Shown: positions 9,499 to 18,420, numbered from the stretch's first letter. The stretch: DNA of 64,000 nt from AC-49 sp963817035 (GCA_963817035.1 CAWFMM010000003.1:930001-994000); one strand, 5' to 3'. Program-made: numbers and translations. The notes: generated by a model not told the origin, from the letters alone.

Positions 9499-10893
9499 TC
9501 AGCCCGGGAAGGCGAGCTTGAACTCGGTGCGTCCGGGGCGGCTGTCGACCGACAGGTCGCCGGCCATGCGCTGGGCCAGCTCGCGCGCGATCGCGAGCCC
9601 GAGGCCTGAGCCCTGGGTCTCGTCGGAGGTGAAGAACGGCTCGAAGACGCGCTCGCGTTGCACGTCCTCGATGCCCGGGCCGCCGTCGGTCACGACGACC
9701 TCGAGGTGGCCGTCGACGCGTTGCGCGCCGAGCGTGACCATCGTCCCCGACGGCGTGTGGATCAGCGCGTTGTTGAGCAGGACGCGGACGATCTGCGCGA
9801 CGCGGTCGGGGTCGCAGGTCGCCTCGATCGGCTCACCGCTCAGCGCCAGCGCGAGCGGCGACTCGTGCTGGGTCAGCGCCGGAGTGAACTCGCTGGCGAC
9901 CATCCGGCACAGTGCGCCGATGTCGGTCGGCTCCTGCCGCAGATCGAGCGACCCGGCCTCGAGGCGGCTGAGATCGAGCAGGTCGGTCGCCAGGCGGGTC
10001 AGGCGCGCGGCCTGCTCGCGCAGCTGGCGGACGAACTGGCGGCGCGTCTCGGGATCCATGTCCTCGTCCTCGAGCAGCTCGAGGAAGCCGCCGAGCGAGA
10101 AGATCGGCGTACGCAGCTCGTGCGACGCCGTGGCGATGAAGCGCTTGCGCGCGTCGTCGAGCTCGGCGAGCTGGTGGCGCATCGCGTCGAGCGTGCGGGC
10201 GAGGTCGCCGAGCTCGTCCGCCGAGTCGTCGGGGAAGCGCGCGGTGAAGTCGCCGCCCGCGACCTGGGCGGCCGAGCGCTGAAGGCGCGAGACGCGGCGG
10301 GTGAACGCCCGCGCGACGATGATGCCGGCGATGATCGCGATGACCAGCGCGACGAGGCCGGCGACGAGGATGCGGTGGCGGATCACCGCGACGTTGCGCT
10401 CGACGCCCGACAGCGGACCAGAGAAGACGGCGACGTAGGCGATCACGTTGTTCCCAGCCGGGTCCCTGAAGAACAGCGGCACCGCAGCTTCGCCGTAGTG
10501 CCCTCCGCGACCGATCTCGGTCCCGGTCTGGGCCCGCCGAGACCGCAGGGCCTCGGTCGCGATCGTGAAGCGAAGCTGGCTCGTGTTCGACTGGTTGCTC
10601 GAGTCGACCAACGGATAGGTGCGGTTCTGGTTGTTGACGCCGAGCAGGGTCACCCGGTCGCCGGTGGTGCTGGCGATACCGCCGATCAGATAGCTGACGT
10701 TGGCCCCGGTCGAGGGGATCGCGTCCTTGAGGTTCGGCTCGTAGACGCGGGCGTCCTGAAGCAGCGACTCGAGCTTCTGGCGGCGCAGCGAGTTCTCCAG
10801 CGGCGGGACGACGTACAGGTAGACCACGCCGATCGCCGTCGCCGCGATCGCGGCGAACAGCAGCGCCAGCCGGTTGGCCAGCGAAAAATGCAT
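9499..10893 (-). CDS. Sensor histidine kinase, two TM segments with HAMP
   Basis: Membrane sensor kinase of 464 residues. TM1 is about 7-29, an extracytoplasmic sensor domain spans about 30-172, TM2 is about 175-197, and HAMP is about 197-248. The HisKA domain contains ASHELRTP with the phospho-acceptor His258. The HATPase domain has the N box (LLNNALIHTP), G1 (DGGPGI) and G2 (GSGLGLAI). It begins 15 nt after the response regulator stop, so the two form a cognate pair. The sensed signal cannot be read from sequence. Confidence 0.93.
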   Translation of the reverse strand: MHFSLANRLALLFAAIAATAIGVVYLYVVPPLENSLRRQKLESLLQDARVYEPNLKDAIPSTGANVSYLIGGIASTTGDRVTLLGVNNQNRTYPLVDSSNQSNTSQLRFTIATEALRSRRAQTGTEIGRGGHYGEAAVPLFFRDPAGNNVIAYVAVFSGPLSGVERNVAVIRHRILVAGLVALVIAIIAGIIVARAFTRRVSRLQRSAAQVAGGDFTARFPDDSADELGDLARTLDAMRHQLAELDDARKRFIATASHELRTPIFSLGGFLELLEDEDMDPETRRQFVRQLREQAARLTRLATDLLDLSRLEAGSLDLRQEPTDIGALCRMVASEFTPALTQHESPLALALSGEPIEATCDPDRVAQIVRVLLNNALIHTPSGTMVTLGAQRVDGHLEVVVTDGGPGIEDVQRERVFEPFFTSDETQGSGLGLAIARELAQRMAGDLSVDSRPGRTEFKLAFPG

Positions 10894-10908
10894 GTCAGTA
10901 GGTACCCA

Positions 10909-11619
10909 CTAGGCGCTGCGGTCGCGGAAGCGGTAGCCGACCCCGCGCACCGTGTACAGGTACTCGGGCTCCTTGGGATCGGATTCGATCTTCTCGCGCA
11001 GGTGCCGGATGTGGACGTCGATCGTGCGTTGGTCGCGGAACGCGCTGTCGCCCCAGATCCGGGTCAGCAGCATGTCGCGGCTGAACACGCGCCCGGGGCT
11101 CGAGGCCAGCGCGTGGAGGATCTCGAACTCGACGAACGTCGTCGGCACCTGCTCGTCGTTGACCGAGACCTGGCGCTTGGACGGGTCGATCCGCAGCCCG
11201 TGGATATCGAGGACCTCGTCGGCCTCGCCCGGGTTGTCGCTCGACATCGACGCGCGGCGCAGCAGCGCGCGGACGCGGCTGGAGAACTCGCGCAGCGAGA
11301 ACGGCTTGGTGATGTAGTCGTCGGCGCCGAGCTCGAGCCCCAGCACCTTGTCGATCTCCTCGGCACGGGCGGTGAGCATGATGATCGGGACCGAGCTCGT
11401 CGCGCGCAGGCGCTTGCACACCTCGAGGCCGTCGAGCTTGGGCATCATCACGTCGAGGACGACGAGGTCGAACTGCTGCTCACCGAAGCGCTCCAGTGCC
11501 TCCTCGCCGTCGGAGGCGAGCACGACGTCGTAGCCGTCCTTCTGCAAGGGGTAGCTGAGCATCGTCTGGATCGCCTGCTCGTCATCGACGAGCAGAATGC
11601 GCGCGGCCTGGGGCGTCAT
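10909..11619 (-). CDS. OmpR/PhoB-family response regulator
   Basis: Transcription factor of 236 residues. The receiver domain (about 8-120) has the acidic pair DDE, phospho-acceptor Asp56 in LVVLDVMMPK and the conserved Lys in ITKPF. The C-terminal winged helix ends in RTVRGVGYRF, diagnostic of the OmpR class. It is first in the RR-kinase-protease unit. The ATG at 11619 follows a TACCCT box by 6 nt, so the transcript is probably leaderless. The M28-like gene is divergent, 54 nt away. Confidence 0.95.
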   Translation of the reverse strand: MTPQAARILLVDDEQAIQTMLSYPLQKDGYDVVLASDGEEALERFGEQQFDLVVLDVMMPKLDGLEVCKRLRATSSVPIIMLTARAEEIDKVLGLELGADDYITKPFSLREFSSRVRALLRRASMSSDNPGEADEVLDIHGLRIDPSKRQVSVNDEQVPTTFVEFEILHALASSPGRVFSRDMLLTRIWGDSAFRDQRTIDVHIRHLREKIESDPKEPEYLYTVRGVGYRFRDRSA

Positions 11620-11625
11620 ACCGCA

Positions 11626-11631
11626 AGGGTA
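11626..11631 (-). promoter_or_regulatory. Putative -10 box of leaderless response-regulator promoter
   Basis: TACCCT on the minus strand, 6 nt before the regulator ATG. It lies in the 54-nt divergent gap shared with the M28-like gene. Confidence 0.4.
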
Positions 11632-11673
11632 CGCCGCTGTCCGGGGTGCGGCTGCGGTGTACTAACCACCCAG

Positions 11674-13428
11674 ATGCTCAATCCGCGCCTCTACCGCGCC
11701 GCGCTGGCACCGATCGTGGTCGCCGTGATCCTGGCCGCGTTCTCGCTCCAGGACCTCCCGCCGCCCGTCGCGACGACGCAGGCGCCGGACGCGTTCCAGA
11801 GGACGGCGGCGACCGACAACCTCGATCGCCTCTCCCAGTTCTCCTCGCGGCGACCGGGCAGTCCGGGCGATGACGCGATGGCCGCGACGATCGCCGCGTC
11901 GCTGCGCCGCGACGGCTCGTATGCCGTGCGCACGCTCTCGGCCTCGATGCAGACCGTCGACGGCGAGCGCACGGTCAAGACGGTGATCGCGACCCGCGCG
12001 GGCGGCCTAGGGGCGCAGATCGTCATCGTCGCCAACCGGTCAGCCCTCGGCCGCCCGGCGCTCGCGCAACTCTCGGGCACCGCGGTCCTGCTCGAGCTCG
12101 CGCGGGTGCTCGCCCAGGGCACGGTCAATCGCACGGTGACGTTCGTCTCGACGAGCGGCAACGGCGGCTCGGCGCAACTGGCGGCGGCGAAGCTCCAGCG
12201 GCCCGTCGACGCGGTGCTCGTCCTCGGCGACCTCGCCTCCCCGACGCCCCGCCAGCCGCTGATCGTCGCTTGGTCTGACGGCGGCGGCGTTGCGCCGCTG
12301 CGCCTGCAGCGCACGATGGCGCTCGCGCTGCGCCAGCAGACCGGCCTCATCAACAGCGAACCCGGCACGCCGACCCAGGTCGCCCGCTTCGCCTTCCCGG
12401 TGGCCTACGGCGATCAGGGCGTGTTCGGCGCGGCCGGCCTGCCGGCGGTGACCATCTCGGTCAGTGGGGAGCGGCCGCCGGGTCCGCACGCACCCGTCAA
12501 CACCGGCCGGATGACCGCGTTCGGCCGCGCGATGCTGCGGGCCGTGACCGCACTCGACCGCGGGCCCAACGTCGGAGCGCCGCCGTCGAAGGTGCTGGTC
12601 ACCGGGCGCAAGTCGATCCCGAGCTGGGCGATGCGCGTGCTCGTCGCCGCGCTGCTGCTCGCGCCGCTGGTCTGCGCCATCGACGGCTTCGCCCGGCTGC
12701 GGCGGCGCCGCGAGTCGATCGTCGGCGGTCTGATCTGGACGCTGTGCGCCGCCGTTCCGTTCTTCGCCGCCTGCGTCTTCGTGCGGCTGCTCGGCCTTGT
12801 CGCGCTGCTGCCCGCGGCACCGCCGATCGCCGTTCCGGCCGGCGCGATCGCGATCGACTCGACGGCGCGGATCGCGATGATCAGCGTCGCGCTCGTGTTT
12901 GTCCTCGTCGGGCTGGGCGCTCGCGCGCTCGCCCGCGCGCCGGCCGTCGGCGCGACGCTGCGCGGCGTCGGGGCGGCCGGCGCGCTGCTGCTCGTGCTGT
13001 GCGCGGTGGCGTTCGTCGTCTGGGCCGTCAACCCGTTCGCCGCGCTGTTGCTCGTCCCGGCGCTGCATCTGTGGCTGCCGATCTATGCGCCGGGGGTGGC
13101 GCTGCGACGCCGCGCGGCACTGGGCCTGCTCCTGGGCGGGCTGCTGTCGTTTGCGATCGTTGCCCTGATCGACGCCGCATCGCTCCATCTCTCGGCCGAC
13201 GACTTCGTCTGGCTGTGGATGCTGCTCAGCGCCGGTGGTCAGGTCGGGCTGGGCACGTGGATCGTCTGGTCGGTGTTCTGCGGCTGCGCGGTCGGGACGC
13301 TGGTCCTGGCGCTGACCGGGCCGGCGCCGGTGCCCGCGCCCCCCGATCCCGAGGTGACGCTGCGCGGTCCGCGCTCCTATGCCGGCCCCGGATCGCTGGG
13401 CGGAACGGACTCGGCGCTGCCGCGATGA
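11674..13428 (+). CDS. M28-peptidase-like membrane protein with lost metal ligands
   Basis: 584 residues: an N-terminal membrane anchor (about 8-24), an extracytoplasmic alpha/beta domain (about 40-300) and about eight C-terminal TM helices (about 310-570). The middle domain follows the M28 aminopeptidase pattern (QIVIVANRS, then GTAVLLELARVL, then VTFVSTSGN). At the zinc-ligand positions HxD is replaced by NRS, the GAnD aspartate by Gln and the EE pair by GN. It is therefore probably a non-catalytic member, acting as a binding or scaffold protein. The start is ATG 11674; the open frame extends far upstream only opposite the kinase gene. It overlaps the sortase gene as ATGA. Confidence 0.75.
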   Translation: MLNPRLYRAALAPIVVAVILAAFSLQDLPPPVATTQAPDAFQRTAATDNLDRLSQFSSRRPGSPGDDAMAATIAASLRRDGSYAVRTLSASMQTVDGERTVKTVIATRAGGLGAQIVIVANRSALGRPALAQLSGTAVLLELARVLAQGTVNRTVTFVSTSGNGGSAQLAAAKLQRPVDAVLVLGDLASPTPRQPLIVAWSDGGGVAPLRLQRTMALALRQQTGLINSEPGTPTQVARFAFPVAYGDQGVFGAAGLPAVTISVSGERPPGPHAPVNTGRMTAFGRAMLRAVTALDRGPNVGAPPSKVLVTGRKSIPSWAMRVLVAALLLAPLVCAIDGFARLRRRRESIVGGLIWTLCAAVPFFAACVFVRLLGLVALLPAAPPIAVPAGAIAIDSTARIAMISVALVFVLVGLGARALARAPAVGATLRGVGAAGALLLVLCAVAFVVWAVNPFAALLLVPALHLWLPIYAPGVALRRRAALGLLLGGLLSFAIVALIDAASLHLSADDFVWLWMLLSAGGQVGLGTWIVWSVFCGCAVGTLVLALTGPAPVPAPPDPEVTLRGPRSYAGPGSLGGTDSALPR

Positions 13429-14150
13429 GCACGCGCGTCCAGCGCGGGCTGTCGACGGTGCTCATCGTGGCCGGCCTGCTCCTGCTCGCCGATGTGGCGG
13501 CGACGCTGCTGTGGCAGGAGCCGGTCACCGCGCTGATCGCCGAGTACCGCCAGCACCAGCTCGCCAAGCAGCTCAACCGCCTCGAGGCCCAGGGGCCGAC
13601 CGCGCTCGAGCTCGCTGCGCTGAACGGTCTCCCCGACAGCCGCCGCCAGATCGCGTGGCTGGCGCGCTCGGTGCGGCGCCGGGTGCCCCGCGGCGCCGCG
13701 GTCGGCCGGCTGTACATCCCGCGCCTGCACAAGAGCATCGTCGTCGTCAACGACAGCGACTCGGCCTCGCTACGCGGCGGCCCCGGGATCTACGACTCGA
13801 CACCATTCCCCGGTGCGACGCAGACCACGGCGATCGCCGGGCACCGTACGACCTACCTCGCGCCGTTTCGCCACATCGATGAGCTCAAGCACGGCGACGC
13901 GATCGAATTGCGGATGCCGTACGCGGACTTTCACTACACCGTCCAGTACACGCGGGTCGTCTCACCCGACGCGAGCTGGATCCTGCGCGGGCGGGGCTAC
14001 GACCGGCTCGTGCTGTCCGCTTGTGCACCGCTTTTCAGCGCGAGTCACCGGATAGTGGTGTTCTCGCGTCTGGCCAGTGTCGTGCCCAATCGCTCGTTCG
14101 TCCGCCATCACCCCGTGGCGTTCAAGCCAGGTTCCGTAGCCAGTCGATGA
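13425..14150 (+). CDS. Sortase, class E-like
   Basis: Membrane transpeptidase of 241 residues that cleaves sorting signals and attaches proteins to the wall. There is one N-terminal TM (about 10-30). The sortase barrel has His140 (AIAGHRTTY), Cys200 (RLVLSACAP) and Arg209 (SASHRI). The start ATG overlaps the stop of the M28-like gene, so the two are translationally coupled. No obvious sortase substrate (LPxTG- or LAxTG-type sorting signal) was noticed among the proteins here, although I did not search exhaustively. Confidence 0.88.
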   Translation: MSTRVQRGLSTVLIVAGLLLLADVAATLLWQEPVTALIAEYRQHQLAKQLNRLEAQGPTALELAALNGLPDSRRQIAWLARSVRRRVPRGAAVGRLYIPRLHKSIVVVNDSDSASLRGGPGIYDSTPFPGATQTTAIAGHRTTYLAPFRHIDELKHGDAIELRMPYADFHYTVQYTRVVSPDASWILRGRGYDRLVLSACAPLFSASHRIVVFSRLASVVPNRSFVRHHPVAFKPGSVASR

Positions 14151-14156
14151 GACCAC

Positions 14157-14327
14157 ATGCTTCAACCGGAGTTGAAGGCCCGGGTTCGTCACGGCGCATA
14201 CGTGGTCGAGCTGGACAAGGTGACCGAGGCCCTGTTGACACGAATTCGGCGCCTCGCGACGCCGGTCGTCACACCGCGTGACGGTAGCCGGCCAGCACCT
14301 GTATGCCGTGACGGTCGTACAGGGTGA
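14157..14327 (+). CDS. Possible FlgM-like small protein (56 aa)
   Basis: An ATG 7 nt after the sortase stop opens a 56-codon frame. Its N-terminal half reads ELKARVRHGAYVVELDKVTE followed by ALLTRI. This resembles the C-terminal sigma-binding segment of anti-sigma factor FlgM (variable helix, GxYxV, then a helix with ALL). No flagellar gene is nearby. The last 20 codons overlap the 3' end of thiL on the other strand, so it could be chance coding in a GC-rich antisense stretch. Confidence 0.35.
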   Translation: MLQPELKARVRHGAYVVELDKVTEALLTRIRRLATPVVTPRDGSRPAPVCRDGRTG

Positions 14328-15207
14328 GCCCCGGCTGGCCCGCGACCACCCGTCCCACCGCCACACCGTCGGTTGCTGCCGGCTCGCCGGCCGCCGCCGC
14401 GAAGCAGAGCTCGTAGTCCTCGCCACCGGCCGCGGCGAGTCTGTAGGGCTCGACGTCGAGCTGCGCGGCCACGTCGGCGACACCGTCGGCGAGCGGCAGC
14501 GTCTCGAGGTCGATCTCGATGCGCACGCCGCTGCGCCGGGCCAGATGGCCGGCGTCGGTCGCCAGCCCGTCGGACAGGTCGATCATCGCGTGGGCGCCCG
14601 TACGGGCCAGGCGTGCGCCGAGCTCGAGCCGCGGCTGCGGGCGGAGGTGCGCGCGGACGAGTGCGTCGGGGCCGGTCGCCCGGCCCTGGAGGATCGCCAG
14701 TCCGGCCGCCGCGGCGCCGAGCGGCCCGCTGACCGCGATCACGTCACCGGCGCGTGCGCCGTCGCGCCCGACGAGATCCTCGGTCCGGTCGGCCCAGCCG
14801 ACGACGGTCACTGCGACGGTCAGCGCCGGCGCGACGGTCACGTCGCCGCCGCAGATCGTCGTGCCGGTCGCTGCCGCGAGCTCCTCCATCGCCGTCACCA
14901 GCTCGATCGCTCGTTGCGACCCGAAGTCGCGCGGCAGGCCGAGATTGACGTATGCCTCACCCGTCTGGGCGCCCATCGCCGCCAGATCGCTGAGCGCGGT
15001 GGCCAACGCGCGATGGCCCGCGTCGGCCGCGGTGACGCGGGGATTGTCGAGGGCGATATGCACGCCGTCGACCGTCGTATCGACGCTGATGACCGCAAAC
15101 GGCCGCGCCGCGATCACCGCCGCGTCGTCGCCGATCCAGCGCACGACGCGGTCGGAGCGATTGGTCAGCAGGCGCTCGAACGCCTCGATGAGGGCGTGCT
15201 CGCCCAG
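14269..15207 (-). CDS. thiL: Thiamine-monophosphate kinase
   Basis: Phosphorylates thiamine monophosphate to the diphosphate cofactor. Motifs are WIGDDAAVI, ISVDTTVDGVHI, SDLAAMGA, CGGDVTVAP, LSDGLATDAGHL and GGEDYELCF. The conserved N-terminal GE...LI element starts directly after the infA stop. No ATG or GTG lies nearby in frame, so the best start is CTG at 15207 (312 residues), 5 nt after the infA TAG; a start inside infA cannot be excluded. It is co-directional with infA and probably coupled to it. Confidence 0.88.
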   Translation of the reverse strand: MGEHALIEAFERLLTNRSDRVVRWIGDDAAVIAARPFAVISVDTTVDGVHIALDNPRVTAADAGHRALATALSDLAAMGAQTGEAYVNLGLPRDFGSQRAIELVTAMEELAAATGTTICGGDVTVAPALTVAVTVVGWADRTEDLVGRDGARAGDVIAVSGPLGAAAAGLAILQGRATGPDALVRAHLRPQPRLELGARLARTGAHAMIDLSDGLATDAGHLARRSGVRIEIDLETLPLADGVADVAAQLDVEPYRLAAAGGEDYELCFAAAAGEPAATDGVAVGRVVAGQPGLTLYDRHGIQVLAGYRHAV

Positions 15208-15212
15208 GGCGG

Positions 15213-15431
15213 CTACCGGTGGCGGTAGACGATGCGCGCGCGGTCGAGGTCGTAGGGCGACAGCTCGACGCGAACCCGGTCTCCGGGCAGGATGCGGATG
15301 CGGAACCGGCGCATCTTGCCCGCCACGTGACCAAGCACGAGGTGGTCGTTGTCGAGCTTGACGCGGAACATCGCGTTGGGAAGCGCCTCGACGACCTCTC
15401 CCTCGAACTCGACCTTTTCTTCCTTGGGCAT
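15213..15431 (-). CDS. infA: Translation initiation factor IF-1
   Basis: A 72-residue S1/OB-fold factor that occupies the ribosomal A site during initiation. The KVEFEGEVVEALPNAMFRVK opening and the C-terminal DLDRARIVYRHR are typical. It is not next to rpmJ-rpsM-rpsK, its common actinobacterial setting, but is paired with thiL. It may be a second copy or a relocated sole copy; the window cannot tell. The ATG is 8 nt after TACCGT with no Shine-Dalgarno sequence. Confidence 0.94.
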   Translation of the reverse strand: MPKEEKVEFEGEVVEALPNAMFRVKLDNDHLVLGHVAGKMRRFRIRILPGDRVRVELSPYDLDRARIVYRHR

Positions 15432-15439
15432 TGGCTCGG

Positions 15440-15445
15440 ACGGTA
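15440..15445 (-). promoter_or_regulatory. Putative -10 box of leaderless infA-thiL promoter
   Basis: TACCGT on the minus strand, 8 nt before the infA ATG. It lies in the 36-nt gap downstream of the co-directional PBP gene. Confidence 0.4.
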
Positions 15446-15467
15446 GCAGCCGGACGCTGATGCCGAG

Positions 15468-17624
15468 CTATCCGGTCGGGCTTGCCCCGCCCGTCCCCGC
15501 CGCGCCGCCGCCCGCTCCGGTGCCCGTACCGACGCCCCCGCCCGTGCCGGTGCTCGCCGGCGGTTTGGCAAAGATCGGCGGCGGTGCGGTCGTCGTGGCC
15601 GGTGTCGGCGTCGTCGTCGTGCACTGGGTCGGGTCGGTGGCGCACGGGTCGGAGTTGGCGCTCGTCGAGTAGCGGCCGGTGAACTGCCGGCCGACGAACG
15701 GATCCCTGATCGCCGGCCACGGCCGGCACGGCGCGACCTTGGCCATGAAGTCGTGCCAGATCGCGGCCGGCGCGAGGCCGCCGAACATCGTGCCCCAGTT
15801 CGGCACATTGGTCATCGAGATCGTGGACTTGGGATACCCGACCCACACGGCGGTGACGAGGCCCGGGACCATGCCGTCGAACCACGCGTCGGTGAAGTTC
15901 GAGGTCGTCCCGGTCTTGCCCGCCTGCGAGTCGCAGCCGATGTTCGCGCCGGTGCCGGTGCCGCGCTCGATGTTGGCGTGCATCGGCTGGATCGCCGCGT
16001 CGGTCTCACCGTCGGTGAAGACCTTGTTGCGCTTGGGGTGGCCGATCTTCGTGTCCGTGCGCCCGTTGGCGAAGACGACCTTGGTGATCGCGACCGGGTG
16101 GTTGCGATAGCCGCCCGAGGCGATCGTCGCGTACGCGTTGGCCATCTCCAGCGGGGTGACGCCGTTCTTCAGGCCGCCGAGGCCCTCGGCCGGGAACGAG
16201 TCGAGGTGGCTCGTGATGCCCATCAGGTGCGCGGTGCGGGTGACGTTCTCAGGGCCGACGTCGAGGTCGAGCTGCTGGTAGATCGTGTTGTCGGAGTGGA
16301 CGAGGCCCTCGAACAGGCTCGTCGAGCCCGTGTACTTGTTGTCGTCGGTGTGGACGTCGATCTTGGTCCCGGTCGCAGCGTCGAAGAAGTTCAACGGGTG
16401 CGAGTCGTAGTAGGTCTGCTTCGGATCGGCGCCGCGGGCGATCGCGGCCATCAGCGTGATGACCTTGAATGTCGAGCCGGGCTGGCGATGGCCGTCGGTC
16501 GCGAGGTTGAACAGGTTGGACAAGCTGTACTTGCCCGACGAGGCCATCGCCAGGATGTGCCCGTTCTTCGGGTTGATCGAGACCAGCGCGGCCGACGGAT
16601 CGCCGGGCACGGAGAGCTCGTGGGCGATCGCGTTGCGTGCGACCCTCTGCCACTTGAGGTTGATCGATGTGTAGACCTTCATCCCGCCCTTGTTGAAGAT
16701 CTTCGCGCCGTAGTGCTTGCGCAGCTCCCGGCTTACGTAGTCCAGGACGAAGCCCTCGCGGCGCTTGGCGAAGTAGTCGTTGGCCTTCAGGCCCAGCGGT
16801 GTGAGCACGGCGGACAGGTACTGCGAGGAGGTGATCATCTTCTGCTGCTTCATCGCCTTGAGCACCTCGTTGCGGCGCGTCAGCGCGGCCTTCGGGTAGC
16901 GCAGCGGGTCATAGAGCGACGGCGCCTGCGGCAGCCCGGCGAGCAGCGCCGACTCGGGCAGCGTGAGCTCGCGCGCCTGCTTGTCGAAGTACACGCGCGC
17001 CGCGGCCTGGACGCCGATCGCCTGTTTCCCGTTGAGCGTCGTCCCGTAGGGGGCATTGTTCAGGTACTGGGTCAGGATGAACTGCTTGCCCGCCCGGCCC
17101 GGGTGCTCCTCCTCGAGCTGCTGGGCGAGCCGCGCCTCCTGGATCTTGCGTTTGAACGTGCGCTTGGCGTCGTGCGTGTAGATGTTGCGGATCAGCTGCA
17201 TCGTCAGCGTCGAGCCGCCCTGGACGTCCTTGTGGTTGAGGACGTTGTTGACCGCCGCGCGGATGACGCCCTGGTAGTCGACGCCCTTGTGCTTGTAGAA
17301 GCGCTGGTCCTCGATCGCCACCGTCGCGTTGCGGATGGTGCTCGGCATCTGCTTGCGCGGGATGACCGTCCGCAGCACGTCGCCCTGGATGAAGCCCAGG
17401 CGCGTCTTGCCGTCGGAGGCGTAGACGACCGACACTGCGCCGGCCGTGCGCGGCTTGATGTCGCTGAGGTTGACGTCGCGTGCGACGTTCAGGACGTACC
17501 CGACGGCCACGGCGACGCCGGCTGCTCCCGCGAGCAGCACGAAGACCACCAGGATGATGATCAGGCGGGCCGGGCCGGCTTTCGAGCTGCGCCGGCGACG
17601 TTTGCGTGCGCTGTAAGCGGACAT
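15468..17624 (-). CDS. Class A penicillin-binding protein
   Basis: Bifunctional peptidoglycan glycosyltransferase and transpeptidase of 718 residues. A basic cytoplasmic tail precedes one TM (about 21-43). The GT51 domain has the catalytic Glu105 in AIEDQRFYKHKGVD and GGSTLTMQL. The transpeptidase domain has S384-T-F-K, SDN at 444-446 and KTGTT at 570-574. A low-complexity tail of Thr, Pro and Gly (about 660-718) follows. The start is ATG 17624; frame further upstream lies antisense to the mechanosensitive channel reading and has no homology. A TAGACT box, formed partly by the mscS stop, lies 13 nt upstream. Confidence 0.94.
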   Translation of the reverse strand: MSAYSARKRRRRSSKAGPARLIIILVVFVLLAGAAGVAVAVGYVLNVARDVNLSDIKPRTAGAVSVVYASDGKTRLGFIQGDVLRTVIPRKQMPSTIRNATVAIEDQRFYKHKGVDYQGVIRAAVNNVLNHKDVQGGSTLTMQLIRNIYTHDAKRTFKRKIQEARLAQQLEEEHPGRAGKQFILTQYLNNAPYGTTLNGKQAIGVQAAARVYFDKQARELTLPESALLAGLPQAPSLYDPLRYPKAALTRRNEVLKAMKQQKMITSSQYLSAVLTPLGLKANDYFAKRREGFVLDYVSRELRKHYGAKIFNKGGMKVYTSINLKWQRVARNAIAHELSVPGDPSAALVSINPKNGHILAMASSGKYSLSNLFNLATDGHRQPGSTFKVITLMAAIARGADPKQTYYDSHPLNFFDAATGTKIDVHTDDNKYTGSTSLFEGLVHSDNTIYQQLDLDVGPENVTRTAHLMGITSHLDSFPAEGLGGLKNGVTPLEMANAYATIASGGYRNHPVAITKVVFANGRTDTKIGHPKRNKVFTDGETDAAIQPMHANIERGTGTGANIGCDSQAGKTGTTSNFTDAWFDGMVPGLVTAVWVGYPKSTISMTNVPNWGTMFGGLAPAAIWHDFMAKVAPCRPWPAIRDPFVGRQFTGRYSTSANSDPCATDPTQCTTTTPTPATTTAPPPIFAKPPASTGTGGGVGTGTGAGGGAAGTGGASPTG

Positions 17625-17640
17625 GCGGAGAGGAACCAGT

Positions 17641-18420
17641 CTAGGTCTGCGGTTCGCCGGCGGCGTCGGTCGTCCTGCGCGTGGCGGCCAGCGCGTCACT
17701 GAGCAACTCGCTGTGGCAACGCTCGCGATCGGCGACCGAGGACGCCTCGGAGCGCAGGACGATGCGCACACCGTCGGTGCTGACCTCGGCGATCCGCGGC
17801 CGGCTGTCGGGCAGCTCGCGGGCCAGCGTCTCGACCGTTGCGTGGGCGTCAGCGTCGCGCGGCAACCACAGCGAGGCCTGCACGTCGACGGTCGGTGAGA
17901 CGATCGACGCGTTGCGCAGCATCCCCGAGGCGAGCCGCTCGTTGGGGATGACGATCCGGACATCGTCGGAGGTGCGCAGGAACGTGTAGGTCAGGTGCAC
18001 GTCCTCGACCGTCCCGGTCTCGCCCTCGAACGTCACGAGGTCGCCGATCCGCAGCGGCTGGGCGATGGCGATGAGGATCCCGGCGATCCCGTTGGCCAGC
18101 GTCTGGCGCGCCGCGAAGCCGAGGACCGCGGCGACGATCGCCCCAGAGGCGAGCAGCGCCGCGGCCGCCTTGTTGACGGCCGCGAACTGCGTCAGCGCGA
18201 TCGCGACGCCGGTGACGATGATCGCCGTGCTGGTGACACGGCGCAGGATCCGCAGGCGCGTGCCGGTCGCCGGGCTCAGGTCATCGCCGGCGTAGCGCTC
18301 GTGGCGGCGAAGGATGCGGTCGACGACCCACGCCAGGATCAGCGAGATGAGCACACTCGCGACCGCGATGAACTGCGGACTGTGACTTCCACGGGACGCG
18401 TCAGCGACGATGTACGCCAT
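17641..18420 (-). CDS. Small-conductance mechanosensitive (MscS-family) channel
   Basis: 259 residues: TM1 at about 17-33, TM2 at about 55-77 and a pore helix with AAALLASGAIVAAVLGFAARQTLANGIAG (pore-lining Gly/Ala zipper). The beta domain follows (IGDLVTFEGETGTVEDVHL) and then the mixed C-terminal domain. It opens under membrane tension to release solutes, which suits a trehalose-making cell. The start ATG 18420 lies inside CCATGG, shared with the divergent mannosyltransferase. A TAGCGT box 8 nt upstream supports this start and a leaderless mRNA. Confidence 0.9.
   Translation of the reverse strand: MAYIVADASRGSHSPQFIAVASVLISLILAWVVDRILRRHERYAGDDLSPATGTRLRILRRVTSTAIIVTGVAIALTQFAAVNKAAAALLASGAIVAAVLGFAARQTLANGIAGILIAIAQPLRIGDLVTFEGETGTVEDVHLTYTFLRTSDDVRIVIPNERLASGMLRNASIVSPTVDVQASLWLPRDADAHATVETLARELPDSRPRIAEVSTDGVRIVLRSEASSVADRERCHSELLSDALAATRRTTDAAGEPQT

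Noticed and set aside
9658..11673. Very long plus-strand open frame running into the M28-like gene
   Set aside because: It lies opposite the kinase and response regulator genes, whose motifs are clear. High GC suppresses stop codons on the opposite strand.
15213..15431. Cold-shock protein instead of IF-1
   Set aside because: Sequence lacks the RNP1/RNP2 motifs and matches IF-1 from end to end.
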